From: Micromonospora coerulea
GTDB lineage: Bacteria > Actinomycetota > Actinomycetes > Mycobacteriales > Micromonosporaceae
DNA length: 64,000 nt
Assembly (NCBI RefSeq): GCF_016598485.1
Contig: NZ_JAEMUW010000004.1
Location: 1 to 64,000, forward strand
Reading direction: 5' to 3'
Position numbers and translations under genes: made by a program. This document shows, piece by piece, positions 45,415 through 54,067 of the stretch. The notes beneath the pieces are model-generated. The model was given only the letters and a program-made list of their open reading frames with translations. It did no database searches and had not been told where the DNA came from. The first letter of the stretch is position 1, and every line of letters begins with the position of its first letter.

Positions 45415-46182
45415 ATGCAGGGACGGCTACAGGACCGGGTCGCCGTGGTGACCGGTGCGGGCAGCGGGATCGGGCTGGCCACCGTGCGGCGGTTCGCCGC
45501 CGAGGGGGCCCGGGTGGTCTGCGTCGACATCGACGCCGAGGCGGGCAAGCGGGCCGCCGACGAGGTGGCCGGGGAGTTCGTCGCCGCCGACGTGGCCGAC
45601 GAGGCGGCGGTCCGGGACCTCTTCGACGGGGTGGTCGCGCGGCACGGGCGGGTGGACGTGGCGTTCAACAACGCCGGCATCTCCCCGCCCGACGACGACT
45701 CGATCCTGGAGACCGGCCTGGACGCCTGGGAGCGGGTGCTGCGGGTCAACACCACCAGCGTCTACCTGTGCTGCAAGCACGTCATCCCGCACATGCGCCG
45801 GCAGGGCAGGGGCTCGATCATCAACACGGCGTCCTTCGTCGCGCTGATGGGCGCGGCCACGTCGCAGATCGCGTACACGGCGAGCAAGGGCGGGGTGCTG
45901 GCGATGACCCGGGAGCTGGGCGTGCAGTTCGCCCGGGAGGGGATCCGCGTCAACGCGCTCTGCCCCGGCCCGATCGCCACCCCGCTGCTGCTGGAGTTGT
46001 TCGCCAAGGACCCGGAGCGGGCCGCCCGGCGGCTGGTACACGTGCCGATGGGCCGGTTCGGCCAGCCGGAGGAGATCGCGGCCGCGGTGGCCTTCCTGGC
46101 CAGCGACGACTCGTCGTTCATGACCGCCGCGCAGTTCGTGGTGGACGGCGGGATCACCGGCGCGTACGTCACGCCGCTGTGA
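45415..46182 (+). CDS. Short-chain dehydrogenase/reductase
   Basis: 255 residues. VVTGAGSGIGLATVRRF (TGxxxGxG cofactor motif), NNAG, Ser in NTASFVALMG, Tyr154-x-x-x-Lys158 (YTASK) and PGPIATP make a classical SDR; the Asp at the end of beta-2 (VDID) points to NAD(H). In this cluster it may oxidise the alcohol of gamma-glutamylethanolamide-like intermediates. No PuuB-like amine oxidase is present. Its TGA overlaps the next GTG. Confidence 0.92.
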   Translation: MQGRLQDRVAVVTGAGSGIGLATVRRFAAEGARVVCVDIDAEAGKRAADEVAGEFVAADVADEAAVRDLFDGVVARHGRVDVAFNNAGISPPDDDSILETGLDAWERVLRVNTTSVYLCCKHVIPHMRRQGRGSIINTASFVALMGAATSQIAYTASKGGVLAMTRELGVQFAREGIRVNALCPGPIATPLLLELFAKDPERAARRLVHVPMGRFGQPEEIAAAVAFLASDDSSFMTAAQFVVDGGITGAYVTPL

Positions 46183-46892
46183 GTCGGCCGCTGATCGGGA
46201 TCACCGCGTACGTCGAGCCGACCGGCTGGGCGGTGTGGCGGGACGTGCCGGCGGCGTTGGTGCCGCAGGCGTACGTCGAGGCGGTGACCGCCGCCGGTGG
46301 CCGGGCCGTGTTGCTGCCCCCGGACGACGCCGACACCGACGTGCTGCGGGTGCTCGACGGGTTGCTGCTGGCTGGCGGGGCCGACATCGGCCCGGAGCGG
46401 TACGGCCAGCCACCCGACCCGCGTACCGAGAGTCGCCCCGACCGGGACGCGGGCGAGCTGGCCCTGCTCACCGCGGCGCTCGCGGCGGACCTGCCGGTGC
46501 TCGGCGTGTGCCGCGGCATGCAGCTGCTCGCCGTCGCCCGCGGGGGCGCGCTGCACCAGCACCTGCCGGACGTGATCGGGCACGACGGGCACCGCCCGGC
46601 GCCCGGCGTGTACGGCGCACACCCGGTCCGGTTCGCTCCCGGCAGTCTGGCCGGGTCGGTGATGGCCGGGGTCGACCGGGTCAACTCGTACCACCACCAG
46701 GCGGTGGCCGACCCGGGCGACCTGGTGGTCACCGGGTGGGCCGACGACGGGGCGGTGGAGGCGCTGGAGGACCCGCGGCGGCGCTTCCTGCTGGGCGTGC
46801 AGTGGCATCCGGAGAACGATCCGGACCCCCGCCCGGTGGCCGCGCTGGTTCGGGCGGCCCGCGCCGGCCGGCCCAGTTCGGCGACTGTGTAG
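46179..46892 (+). CDS. Gamma-glutamyl-GABA hydrolase-like class-I amidotransferase (peptidase C26)
   Basis: 237 residues. RPLIGITAYVEPTGWAVWRDVPAALVPQAYVEAVTAAGG, LLLAGGADIGPERYG, GVCRGMQLLAVARGGALHQHLP (nucleophile Cys111) and LGVQWHPEND give the PuuD type. It splits the gamma-glutamyl bond to release glutamate and the final acid. The GTG start overlaps the SDR stop. It is the last gene of the cluster. Confidence 0.92.
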   Translation: MSRPLIGITAYVEPTGWAVWRDVPAALVPQAYVEAVTAAGGRAVLLPPDDADTDVLRVLDGLLLAGGADIGPERYGQPPDPRTESRPDRDAGELALLTAALAADLPVLGVCRGMQLLAVARGGALHQHLPDVIGHDGHRPAPGVYGAHPVRFAPGSLAGSVMAGVDRVNSYHHQAVADPGDLVVTGWADDGAVEALEDPRRRFLLGVQWHPENDPDPRPVAALVRAARAGRPSSATV

Positions 46893-46943
46893 CGCAGATC
46901 ACATCGATCCGCGTAGGTAATCAGCGACCCACGCTCGCCGTGC

Positions 46944-46969
46944 GTTACGTTGCTCCTCCGCCGGGGTAG
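46944..46969 (+). promoter_or_regulatory. Stress-sigma-like promoter candidate
   Basis: GTTACG (46944-46949), 14 bp, GGGTAG (46964-46969), near the GTTT-N14-17-GGGTA pattern of SigB-type factors in actinobacteria. The downstream gene encodes a partner-switching phosphatase, which fits; the match is only moderate. Confidence 0.35.
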
Positions 46970-47033
46970 TAGGCGGGGACGGTCGGCGAGGCTTCGCCGG
47001 CCGTCGTGGACATCGGCCTGAGCGGGAGGCTGC

Positions 47034-50000
47034 ATGGGCTCGGCCCAGGGGGGCGAGGGCGGGCGACGCCCGCCCTCGGCGACCGGCGAGGCGGAGCTGC
47101 CACCGCTGCTGACCGCGGCCTTCGCCGCGGGGGGCGAGATGGGTGCGCGGCTGCGGGCCTTCGACTGGTCCGCCTCCCCGCTGGGCGTCCCGTCGACCTG
47201 GCCACCCGCGCTGTGTCACTCCGTCAGCATGATGCTCTCCTCCCGCGCGCAGATCGTCTTGTTCTGGGGCGCGGAGCACCGCGCCTTCTACAACGACGCG
47301 TACCGGCCCACCATCGGGGCGAAGCACCCGGCCGTGATCGGGCAACCGGCCCCCATCCACTGGGCGGAGACCTGGCACGTGCTCGGGCCGCTGCTGGACG
47401 GGGTCCGCCGCACCGGCGAGCCCTACCGGGGGGAGAACCACCCCTTCGTCATCGACCGGCACGGCTTCCTCGAGGACGTCTACTTCGACGTCTCGTACGA
47501 CCCGATTCGGGACGCGGACGGCACGGTCAGCGGCATCTTCTGCTTCGTCAACGAGACCACCGGACGGGTGCTCGGCGAGCGGCGGCTACGGGCCCTGGCT
47601 GAGCTGGGCTCCCAGCTCGCCGACGTGCCGAGCGCCGCGGAGCTCGGCCGGGCCGCCGCCCGGATCCTCGGCGGGTACCGCGCCGACGTGCCGTTCAGCC
47701 TGATCTGGCTCGCCGACGCCGACGGCGACCCGGCGCTGGCCGGCTGCGCCGGTGTCGACCCCGGTCGGGTCCTCGGTGGGCCGCCCGAGCCGCGGGTCGC
47801 CGTCGGCGACACACCGGCGTCGGCCCGTACCGTGCGCGTCGCCGACCTGCTCGACGGGCCGCCGGCGGACGCGGCCGAGCACGCCCTGGTGCTGCCGATC
47901 ACCGCGGCCAACGAGCCGGCCGGGGTGCTGGTGCTCGGGCTGGCCCGTCGGCTGCCGTTCACCGCGGAGTACCGCGACTTCGCCGACCTGATCGCCGCCC
48001 AGGTCTCCCGGGCCGTCGGCACGCAGCGGGCGTACGAGCAGGAACGCGCGCGGGCCGCGGAGCTGGCCGCGCTGGACCGGGCCAAGACCAACTTCTTCGC
48101 CAACGTCAGCCACGAGTTCCGCACCCCGTTGACCCTGGTGCTGGGCCCGCTGGAGGAGCTGCTCGCCGACCCCGGGCTGCCCCCGGCGTACACCGATCGG
48201 CTGACCATGATGCACCGCAACGCACTGCGGCTGCTCAAGCTCGTCAACACCGTGCTGGACTTCTCCCGGCTGGAGTCCGGCCGGCTGGCCGCCCACTATC
48301 AACCCACCGACCTCGCCGACTACACCTCCCGGCTGGCCAGCACGTTCCGCTCGGCGATCGAGCGGGCCGGGCTGCGCCTGGTGGTGGACTGCCCGCCGCT
48401 GCCCGCGCCGGTCCACGTCGACCGGGACATGTGGGAGAAGATCGTCCTCAACCTGGTCGCCAACGCGGTCAAGTTCACCTTCGACGGCGAGATCCGGGTC
48501 CGGGTACGCGCCGCCGACGGGGCCGCCCGGCTGGAGGTCGTCGACACCGGGGTCGGCATCGCGCCGGAGGAGCTGCCGCACGTCTTCGAGCGGTTCCACC
48601 GGGTGCCCGGCGTCCGGTCCCGCACCCACGAGGGCACCGGCATCGGGCTCGCGCTGGTCCGCGAGCTGGTCGAGATGCACGGCGGCACAGTGGACGTGCG
48701 CAGCCGGGTCGACGAGGGCAGCACCTTCACCGTGACCGTCCCGTTCGGGCAGGCCCCCCTGCCCGCCGACCGGGTCGCCACCGTCGCGCCGCTGCCGCTG
48801 GCCGAGCCGGAGCAGGCCCGGCTGTACGTCGCCGGGACCGCGCTCTGGCCCGACGAGATCACGCCTCCCGCGGGCCTGCCCGAACCGGTCCGGGCGCCGG
48901 CCGGCGCCGGCCGGATCCTGCTCGCCGACGACAACGCCGACCTGCGGGAACACGTCACCCGGCTGCTCGCCCACGCCTACCAGGTGGTCGCCGTGCCGGA
49001 CGGCCTGGAGGCGCTCCGGCTGGCCGTCGACTCCCCGTTCGACCTGGTGCTGACCGACGTGATGATGCCCCGGCTGGACGGCTTCGGGCTGGTCACCGCA
49101 CTGCGGGCAAACCCGGTCACCCGGTACGTGCCGATCGTGCTGCTCTCCGCCCGGGCCGGCTCGGCCGAGGCGGTCGCCGGGCTCTCGGTCGGCGCCGACG
49201 ACTACCTGACCAAGCCCTTCTCCAGCCATGAGCTGATCGCCCGGGTCCGGGCCAACGTCGAGCTGGGCCAACTGCGCGGCCAGATCATCCGGCGGCTGCA
49301 CGCCCTGGCCGACGCGGCGGTGGCGATCAACACCGCCCGCTCCACCGCCGACGTGGTGCAGGTCGCCGCCCGGCACGCGCTGAGCCTGGCCGAGGCCGCC
49401 CGGGTCGTGGTCACCGCCGCCGGGGCCCGCTACGAGGCCGACGGCGGCGGCGTGGCCGGCGCCGAGCCGTCCGTGGTGCTGCCGCTCAGCGGCACCGGCG
49501 GGGAGCAGCTCGGTGAGCTGCGGGTGTGGCGGCGCGAGGACGACGGCACCGAGCAGGCGGCGCTGACCCAACTGGCCCGCCTGGTCGGCGTGCGGCTCGA
49601 GAACGCCCAGCTCTACGAGGCCGAGCACCGGATCGCCACGACCCTCCAGCACAGCCTGCTGCCGCGTACGCTGCCGCAGCTGCCCGGCGCGCTGGTGGCC
49701 AGCCGGTACCTGCCGGGCAGCGCCGACGTCGAGGTGGGCGGCGACTGGTACGACGTGATCGGCGCGGCCGACGACGAGTTGGTACTGGTGATCGGCGACG
49801 TGGTGGGCAAGGGCGTCCGGGCCGCCGCCACGATGGGTCAGCTGCGCAACGCGCTGCGGGCGTACATCCTGGAGGGCTTCGACCCGGGCCGGGCGCTGAC
49901 CCGGCTGAACCGCCTCGTCGGCTCCACCGAGGGCGGCTCCTTCGCCACCGTGATCTGTCTGTGGTTCTCCCCGCGCACCGGCCGGCTGCGGTACGCCAGC

Positions 50001-50702
50001 GCGGGTCATCCGTCCCCCCTGCTGATCCGAGGAGACGACGTGGCGTTCCTGCACGATCGAGCCCTCGGCCCGCCGATCGGGGCGCTCCGGCAGGCGGCGT
50101 ACCGGACCGTCGACGGCGAACTCGCCCCCGGCGGTCGCCTGCTGCTCTACACCGACGGCCTGATCGAGGACCGGCAGCTCGGCATCGACGCGGCGCTGGA
50201 GCAGCTCCGGCTGGACGCCGCGACCCCCGGGCAGCACGTAGCCGACCTGGTGGACGCGGTGGTCGAGCGGGTCGCCGGGCGCCCCCGGCACGACGACGTG
50301 GCGGTGCTGGCGCTGGAGGCGGCCGAGCTGAACCAGTTCGCGCTGCGGCTGCCGGCCGACCCGACCCGGCTCAGCGTGCTGCGCAAGCGGCTGGAGGACT
50401 TCCTCACCGCCCACCGGGTCGGGGACGACGACCTGTTCGACCTGACGGTGGCGATCTCCGAGGCGGCCGCGAACGCGATCGAGCACCCGGTGTCGCCGGT
50501 CGAGCCGGTGATCGACGTCGAGGTGACGATCGAGGACCGGACGGTCATCGCGACGGTCCGCGACAGCGGGCGGTGGCGGGAGCCCACCGGCACCGGGTTC
50601 CGCGGCCGGGGACTGGCACTGATCAAGGCGCTCGGCGACCTGACGGTGCGCCGTACCGACCAGGGCACCGAGCTGACGCTGCGCCGACAGCTCCGGGACT
50701 GA
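47034..50702 (+). CDS. Hybrid histidine kinase with REC, PP2C (SpoIIE) and anti-sigma-like ATPase domains
   Basis: 1222 residues, soluble. Domains in order are a PAS-like sensor (AFDWSASPLGVPSTWPPAL, ~40-180), GAF (~185-335), HisKA with His360 (FFANVSHEFRTPL), HATPase (~450-570), REC with Asp675 (LVLTDVMMPRLDGFG), a second GAF-like region (~760-860), SpoIIE/PP2C (GGDWYDV, VIGDVVGKG, ~870-1080), and a short RsbW-type HATPase (~1090-1220, ISEAAANAIEHP). One chain combines phosphorelay input with both the phosphatase and the kinase of a partner switch. Its natural substrate may be the STAS protein coded convergently. ATG 47034. Confidence 0.9.
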   Translation: MGSAQGGEGGRRPPSATGEAELPPLLTAAFAAGGEMGARLRAFDWSASPLGVPSTWPPALCHSVSMMLSSRAQIVLFWGAEHRAFYNDAYRPTIGAKHPAVIGQPAPIHWAETWHVLGPLLDGVRRTGEPYRGENHPFVIDRHGFLEDVYFDVSYDPIRDADGTVSGIFCFVNETTGRVLGERRLRALAELGSQLADVPSAAELGRAAARILGGYRADVPFSLIWLADADGDPALAGCAGVDPGRVLGGPPEPRVAVGDTPASARTVRVADLLDGPPADAAEHALVLPITAANEPAGVLVLGLARRLPFTAEYRDFADLIAAQVSRAVGTQRAYEQERARAAELAALDRAKTNFFANVSHEFRTPLTLVLGPLEELLADPGLPPAYTDRLTMMHRNALRLLKLVNTVLDFSRLESGRLAAHYQPTDLADYTSRLASTFRSAIERAGLRLVVDCPPLPAPVHVDRDMWEKIVLNLVANAVKFTFDGEIRVRVRAADGAARLEVVDTGVGIAPEELPHVFERFHRVPGVRSRTHEGTGIGLALVRELVEMHGGTVDVRSRVDEGSTFTVTVPFGQAPLPADRVATVAPLPLAEPEQARLYVAGTALWPDEITPPAGLPEPVRAPAGAGRILLADDNADLREHVTRLLAHAYQVVAVPDGLEALRLAVDSPFDLVLTDVMMPRLDGFGLVTALRANPVTRYVPIVLLSARAGSAEAVAGLSVGADDYLTKPFSSHELIARVRANVELGQLRGQIIRRLHALADAAVAINTARSTADVVQVAARHALSLAEAARVVVTAAGARYEADGGGVAGAEPSVVLPLSGTGGEQLGELRVWRREDDGTEQAALTQLARLVGVRLENAQLYEAEHRIATTLQHSLLPRTLPQLPGALVASRYLPGSADVEVGGDWYDVIGAADDELVLVIGDVVGKGVRAAATMGQLRNALRAYILEGFDPGRALTRLNRLVGSTEGGSFATVICLWFSPRTGRLRYASAGHPSPLLIRGDDVAFLHDRALGPPIGALRQAAYRTVDGELAPGGRLLLYTDGLIEDRQLGIDAALEQLRLDAATPGQHVADLVDAVVERVAGRPRHDDVAVLALEAAELNQFALRLPADPTRLSVLRKRLEDFLTAHRVGDDDLFDLTVAISEAAANAIEHPVSPVEPVIDVEVTIEDRTVIATVRDSGRWREPTGTGFRGRGLALIKALGDLTVRRTDQGTELTLRRQLRD

Positions 50703-50709
50703 GCCGGGC

Positions 50710-51024
50710 TCAGACCGGCCGCAGCCACTCCTGCTCGCCGAGGCCGGAGATCTCCAGCACCCGGCGGACCTGGCGGGACGGCAGCACGGTCAACGTGCCG
50801 GGGAGGCGTTGGGCGAGCCGCACCAGGGCGTGGATCGCCGCGGAGTCGAAGAAGGTGACCGCGCGCAGGTCGAGCTCGACCCGCCCGGCCGGCTCGCGGG
50901 AGGCGGTCTGGAGCATGGTGTCGGCGGTTGCCATGTCGACCTCGCCGGTCACCACCACGCGGAGCTGATCACCGTCGACCTCCGCCGTGGCGGAGAAGAT
51001 GGGAGGTGCGCCCCCTTGATCCAC
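50710..51024 (-). CDS. STAS domain anti-sigma factor antagonist
   Basis: 104 residues. DLRAVTFFDSAAIHALVRL carries the phospho-acceptor site (Ser in DSAAI) of the SpoIIAA/RsbV family, in which a kinase phosphorylates the antagonist and a PP2C phosphatase reactivates it. The convergent neighbour encodes both activities. GTG 51024 gives MDQGGAPPIFSATAEVDGD; the frame continues further upstream without start-site support. The gap to map (51025-51118) must hold its promoter. Confidence 0.8.
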   Translation of the reverse strand: MDQGGAPPIFSATAEVDGDQLRVVVTGEVDMATADTMLQTASREPAGRVELDLRAVTFFDSAAIHALVRLAQRLPGTLTVLPSRQVRRVLEISGLGEQEWLRPV

Positions 51025-51118
51025 GCAGCCACAATGGCACAGTGGGCCGGGCGCGGCAACAACCCGCGCGAGCAGGCCGTGGCGGGGGTCACCCCGGCCG
51101 CGGCGATAGGCTGTCGCC

Positions 51119-51976
51119 ATGACCGTCCGTGCGCCCCTGACCCCAGGCACGCTCTCCCCGTGGCGAGCGGTCCCCGCCCACATCCCGCGCCCGGAGTACG
51201 TGGGCAAGAAGCGTCCGCAGGAGTGGCGCGGCTCGCACGTGCAGACCCCGGAGACCATCGAGAAGATGCGGATCGCCGGCCGGCTCGCGGCCCAGGCCAC
51301 CCAGCTCGCCGGGGAGCACTGCAAGCCCGGGGTCACCACCGACGAGATCGACCGGGTGGTGCACGAGTTCCTGGTCGACCACGGTGCCTACCCGTCGACG
51401 CTGGGCTACAAGGGCTTCCCGAAGTCCTGCTGCACCAGCCTCAACGAGGTGGTCTGCCACGGCATCCCCGACTCGACCGTGCTGACCGACGGCGACATCA
51501 TCAACGTCGACGTCACCGCGTACATCGGTGGGGTGCACGGGGACACCGACGCCACGTTCTGCGTGGGTGAGGTGAGCGAGGAGGCCCGGCTGCTGGTCGA
51601 GCGGACCCACACGGCGATGATGCGGGGCATCAAGGCGGTCGCCCCGGGCCGGCAGATCAACGTGATCGGCCGGGTCATCGAGTCGTACGCCAAGCGGTTC
51701 GGCTACGGCGTGGTCCGCGACTTCACCGGCCACGGCATCGGCGAGGCCTTCCACAGTGGCCTGTACGTGCCGCATTACGACAGCCCCCGGCCGACCGACC
51801 TCATGGAGCCGGGGATGACGTTCACCATCGAGCCCATGATCACCCTCGGTACCTATCAGTACGACATGTGGGACGACGGCTGGACGGTGGTCACCAAGGA
51901 CCGGAAGTGGACGGCCCAGTTCGAGCACACCATCGTCGTCACCGACGACGGCTACGAGATCCTGACCCTGCCGTGA
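51119..51976 (+). CDS. map: Methionine aminopeptidase, type Ic
   Basis: 285 residues, removes the initiator Met from nascent proteins. The N-terminal extension has the PxxP-like [21 protein letters not shown] of type-Ic enzymes such as MapB. The five metal ligands lie in [23 protein letters not shown] (Asp, Asp), [11 protein letters not shown] (His), FTIEPMI (Glu) and AQFEHTIVV (Glu). The position downstream of ispG matches M. tuberculosis (Rv2861c). Its TGA overlaps the GTG of the VIT-type gene. Confidence 0.97.
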   Translation: MTVRAPLTPGTLSPWRAVPAHIPRPEYVGKKRPQEWRGSHVQTPETIEKMRIAGRLAAQATQLAGEHCKPGVTTDEIDRVVHEFLVDHGAYPSTLGYKGFPKSCCTSLNEVVCHGIPDSTVLTDGDIINVDVTAYIGGVHGDTDATFCVGEVSEEARLLVERTHTAMMRGIKAVAPGRQINVIGRVIESYAKRFGYGVVRDFTGHGIGEAFHSGLYVPHYDSPRPTDLMEPGMTFTIEPMITLGTYQYDMWDDGWTVVTKDRKWTAQFEHTIVVTDDGYEILTLP

Positions 51977-52689
51977 CGGAGACCCCGGCGGCGCTGCGCG
52001 AGGCGCACCACGCGGACGTGTCCGGCGGCTGGCTCCGGCCGGCGGTGTTCGGCGCGATGGACGGCCTGGTCACCAACATCGCCCTGATCGCGGGTGTCGG
52101 CGGTGGCGGCGTGTCGCCGAAGAGCATCGTGCTGACCGGCATGGCCGGTCTGGTCGCCGGCGCCATCTCGATGGGCCTGGGGGAGTACACCAGCGTCCGG
52201 TCGTCCAACGAGCAGGTCGCCGCGGAGGTGGCCAAGGAGCGGCGGGAGCTGGAACGGCACCCGGAGGCGGAAGCCCGCGAGCTGGCCGAGGCGTGGGTGG
52301 CCCGCGGCCTGCCACGGGACCTGGCCATGCAGGTCGCCGACGCGGTGCGCCGCAACCCGGAGGAGGCGCTGCGGATGCACGTCCGGGAGGAGTTGGGCGT
52401 CGACCCCGACGAGCAGCCGAGCCCCTGGGCGGCCGCGATCTCGTCGTTCCTCTGCTTCTCGGTCGGTGCCCTGGTGCCGCTGCTGACGTACCTCGCCGGC
52501 TTCACCAGCCTGTGGCTGGCGCTCGGCGTCGGCGGGGTGGGGCTCTTCGTGGCCGGAGCGATCGTCGCCCGGTTCACCAACCGCTCATGGTGGACCAGCG
52601 GCCTGCGTCAGTTCCTGCTCGGTGCCGCCGCGGCCGCCGCGACGTACCTGGTCGGCACCCTGATCGGCATCCAGGGCGGGGTCGGCTGA
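51973..52689 (+). CDS. VIT1/CCC1-family iron/manganese transporter
   Basis: 238 residues from GTG 51973. Membrane helices flank a cytosolic metal-binding region: [24 protein letters not shown] and [19 protein letters not shown], then [25 protein letters not shown], then [26 protein letters not shown]. The family moves Fe2+/Mn2+ out of the cytosol. The 4-bp overlap with map is noteworthy because methionine aminopeptidase is itself a Fe/Mn/Co enzyme. Confidence 0.9.
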   Translation: MTETPAALREAHHADVSGGWLRPAVFGAMDGLVTNIALIAGVGGGGVSPKSIVLTGMAGLVAGAISMGLGEYTSVRSSNEQVAAEVAKERRELERHPEAEARELAEAWVARGLPRDLAMQVADAVRRNPEEALRMHVREELGVDPDEQPSPWAAAISSFLCFSVGALVPLLTYLAGFTSLWLALGVGGVGLFVAGAIVARFTNRSWWTSGLRQFLLGAAAAAATYLVGTLIGIQGGVG

Positions 52690-52710
52690 GCTGCTCCTTC
52701 GACGGGGCGG

Positions 52711-53448
52711 TCAGCCGTCGAGGAGGTCGTCGACGGTGCCGTCGACCGGTCGGCCGCGGGCGGCCAGCTCCTCGGCCTGGCGGGCCAGCACCGCGCCGAC
52801 CTCGGTCATGTCCGCGCTGGCCAGCCCGGTGCGCCGGACCGCGTCGCCCGGGTCCCGGAAGTAGGTGCGGCTGAGCAGGCCGTGCACCGTGGCCGCCGCC
52901 AGCCGCGCCTCGCCGAGCATCAGCAGCGCCTGGTCGGTCTCGTACCACTCGGCGAGCCGGGCCGCCCGGGCGTGCGCCGCGCTGCCCCGGTACCACGCCT
53001 GCCGGGCGGCGGTGCTGAAGTCGGCCGGCCGGGCCCGGGCCAGCCGCGCCAGGTGCTCGTCGCGCAGGGCACGCAACCAACCGGTCGGGTCGTGCAACGC
53101 GCGGGTGGTGACGTACCGGTCGGCGGTCAGCGGCCAGAGCGCGGAGATCGTGCGGGCCTGCCCCAGGTAGTCGTCGGCCCCCGCCACGGTGAGGTCGACC
53201 AGCACCCCGTCCACCCGACGGGTGGCCGGCGCCGGACCGCTGCCCGGCCGGTAGGTGGCCAACAGCAGCCCCACCTCGCCGTTCCCACCACCGTCGTCGT
53301 CACCGTGCGCCAGCGGGCCGTGCACCGCGATCGCGAGGAGGTCGGCCGGGAACCGGCGCAGCGCCGCCGCTCCCACCCGCTCGGCCACCCGCCACCGTGG
53401 ATCGTCCAGGTGCGGGTCGGTCCCCAGCTCCATGTCGCTGGTGTCCAC
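52711..53448 (-). CDS. Nucleotidyltransferase-fold protein, function unknown
   Basis: 245 residues. DLLAIAVHGPLAHGDDDGGGNGEVGLLLAT resembles the helical turn and DxD-type site of MNT-like nucleotidyltransferases, though the catalytic pair is embedded in a Gly-rich insert. DGVLVDLTVAGADDYL and a C-terminal helical region (HEPN/KNTase-like) follow. Comparable to aminoglycoside-type nucleotidyltransferases but not assignable. ATG 53448 gives MDTSDMELGTDPH. Confidence 0.6.
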   Translation of the reverse strand: MDTSDMELGTDPHLDDPRWRVAERVGAAALRRFPADLLAIAVHGPLAHGDDDGGGNGEVGLLLATYRPGSGPAPATRRVDGVLVDLTVAGADDYLGQARTISALWPLTADRYVTTRALHDPTGWLRALRDEHLARLARARPADFSTAARQAWYRGSAAHARAARLAEWYETDQALLMLGEARLAAATVHGLLSRTYFRDPGDAVRRTGLASADMTEVGAVLARQAEELAARGRPVDGTVDDLLDG

Positions 53449-53548
53449 GCGTCACCTCCGTCCGGGCGCGGGCCGCCGGTCCGCCCGGCGACGTCGCCGC
53501 CCACCACCCTAGCCAGGGCGGTCCGCCGCGCCGGGGCGCCGCGCGGGG

Positions 53549-54040
53549 TCAGGCCAGGTCGGCCGCCGGCGGCGTCCCGCCGACCGGAACCAGCCGGAAG
53601 ACGTGGATCTCCCGCCCGCCGGCCCGCTCGGCGTACGTCCGGTAGGCGGGCCACTCGGTGACCAGCAGCTGCCACAGCCGTTCCCGTTCGGCGCCGGTGG
53701 CCAGTTCGGCGCGGACCGGGATCCGGCGCCCCTTGACGTCCACCTCGGCGGCCGGCTGTGCCAGCAGGTTCAGCGCCCAGCCGGGCTGGTGCCGTTGCCC
53801 CCAGTTCGACCCGGTCACCACGTACGCGTCGCCGTCCGCCACGTACAGCAGGGGATTGCTGCGCGGCTGGCCGGAGCGGCGGCCGGTGGTGGTGATGACC
53901 AGGGAAGGCACCAGGCCGAGCGCGACGACCCGGCCCTTGGTGAGCCGGCCGACCATCCGGTCGGCGGGGACCAGCAGGCGCATGGCGCGGAACCACCTGC
54001 GGTGACCGAGGCGGCGCGTGAGGGTTCCCAGGACGGACAC
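53549..54040 (-). CDS. Nitroreductase-family deazaflavin (F420)-dependent oxidoreductase
   Basis: 163 residues of the Ddn/AOC type. LVITTTGRRSGQPRSNPLLYVADGDAYVVTGSNWGQRHQPGWALNLLAQPAAEVDVKGRRIPVRA is diagnostic. Such split-beta-barrel proteins use reduced F420 to reduce quinones and other hydrophobic compounds in actinobacteria. ATG 54040. Confidence 0.9.
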   Translation of the reverse strand: MSVLGTLTRRLGHRRWFRAMRLLVPADRMVGRLTKGRVVALGLVPSLVITTTGRRSGQPRSNPLLYVADGDAYVVTGSNWGQRHQPGWALNLLAQPAAEVDVKGRRIPVRAELATGAERERLWQLLVTEWPAYRTYAERAGGREIHVFRLVPVGGTPPAADLA

Positions 54041-54067
54041 GGGCCCAGTCTGCCGGCATCCGCACTG

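Noticed and set aside
47586..50486. 966-codon minus-strand frame opposite the hybrid kinase
   Set aside because: Shadow frame; the plus strand has intact kinase, receiver, PP2C and ATPase motifs.
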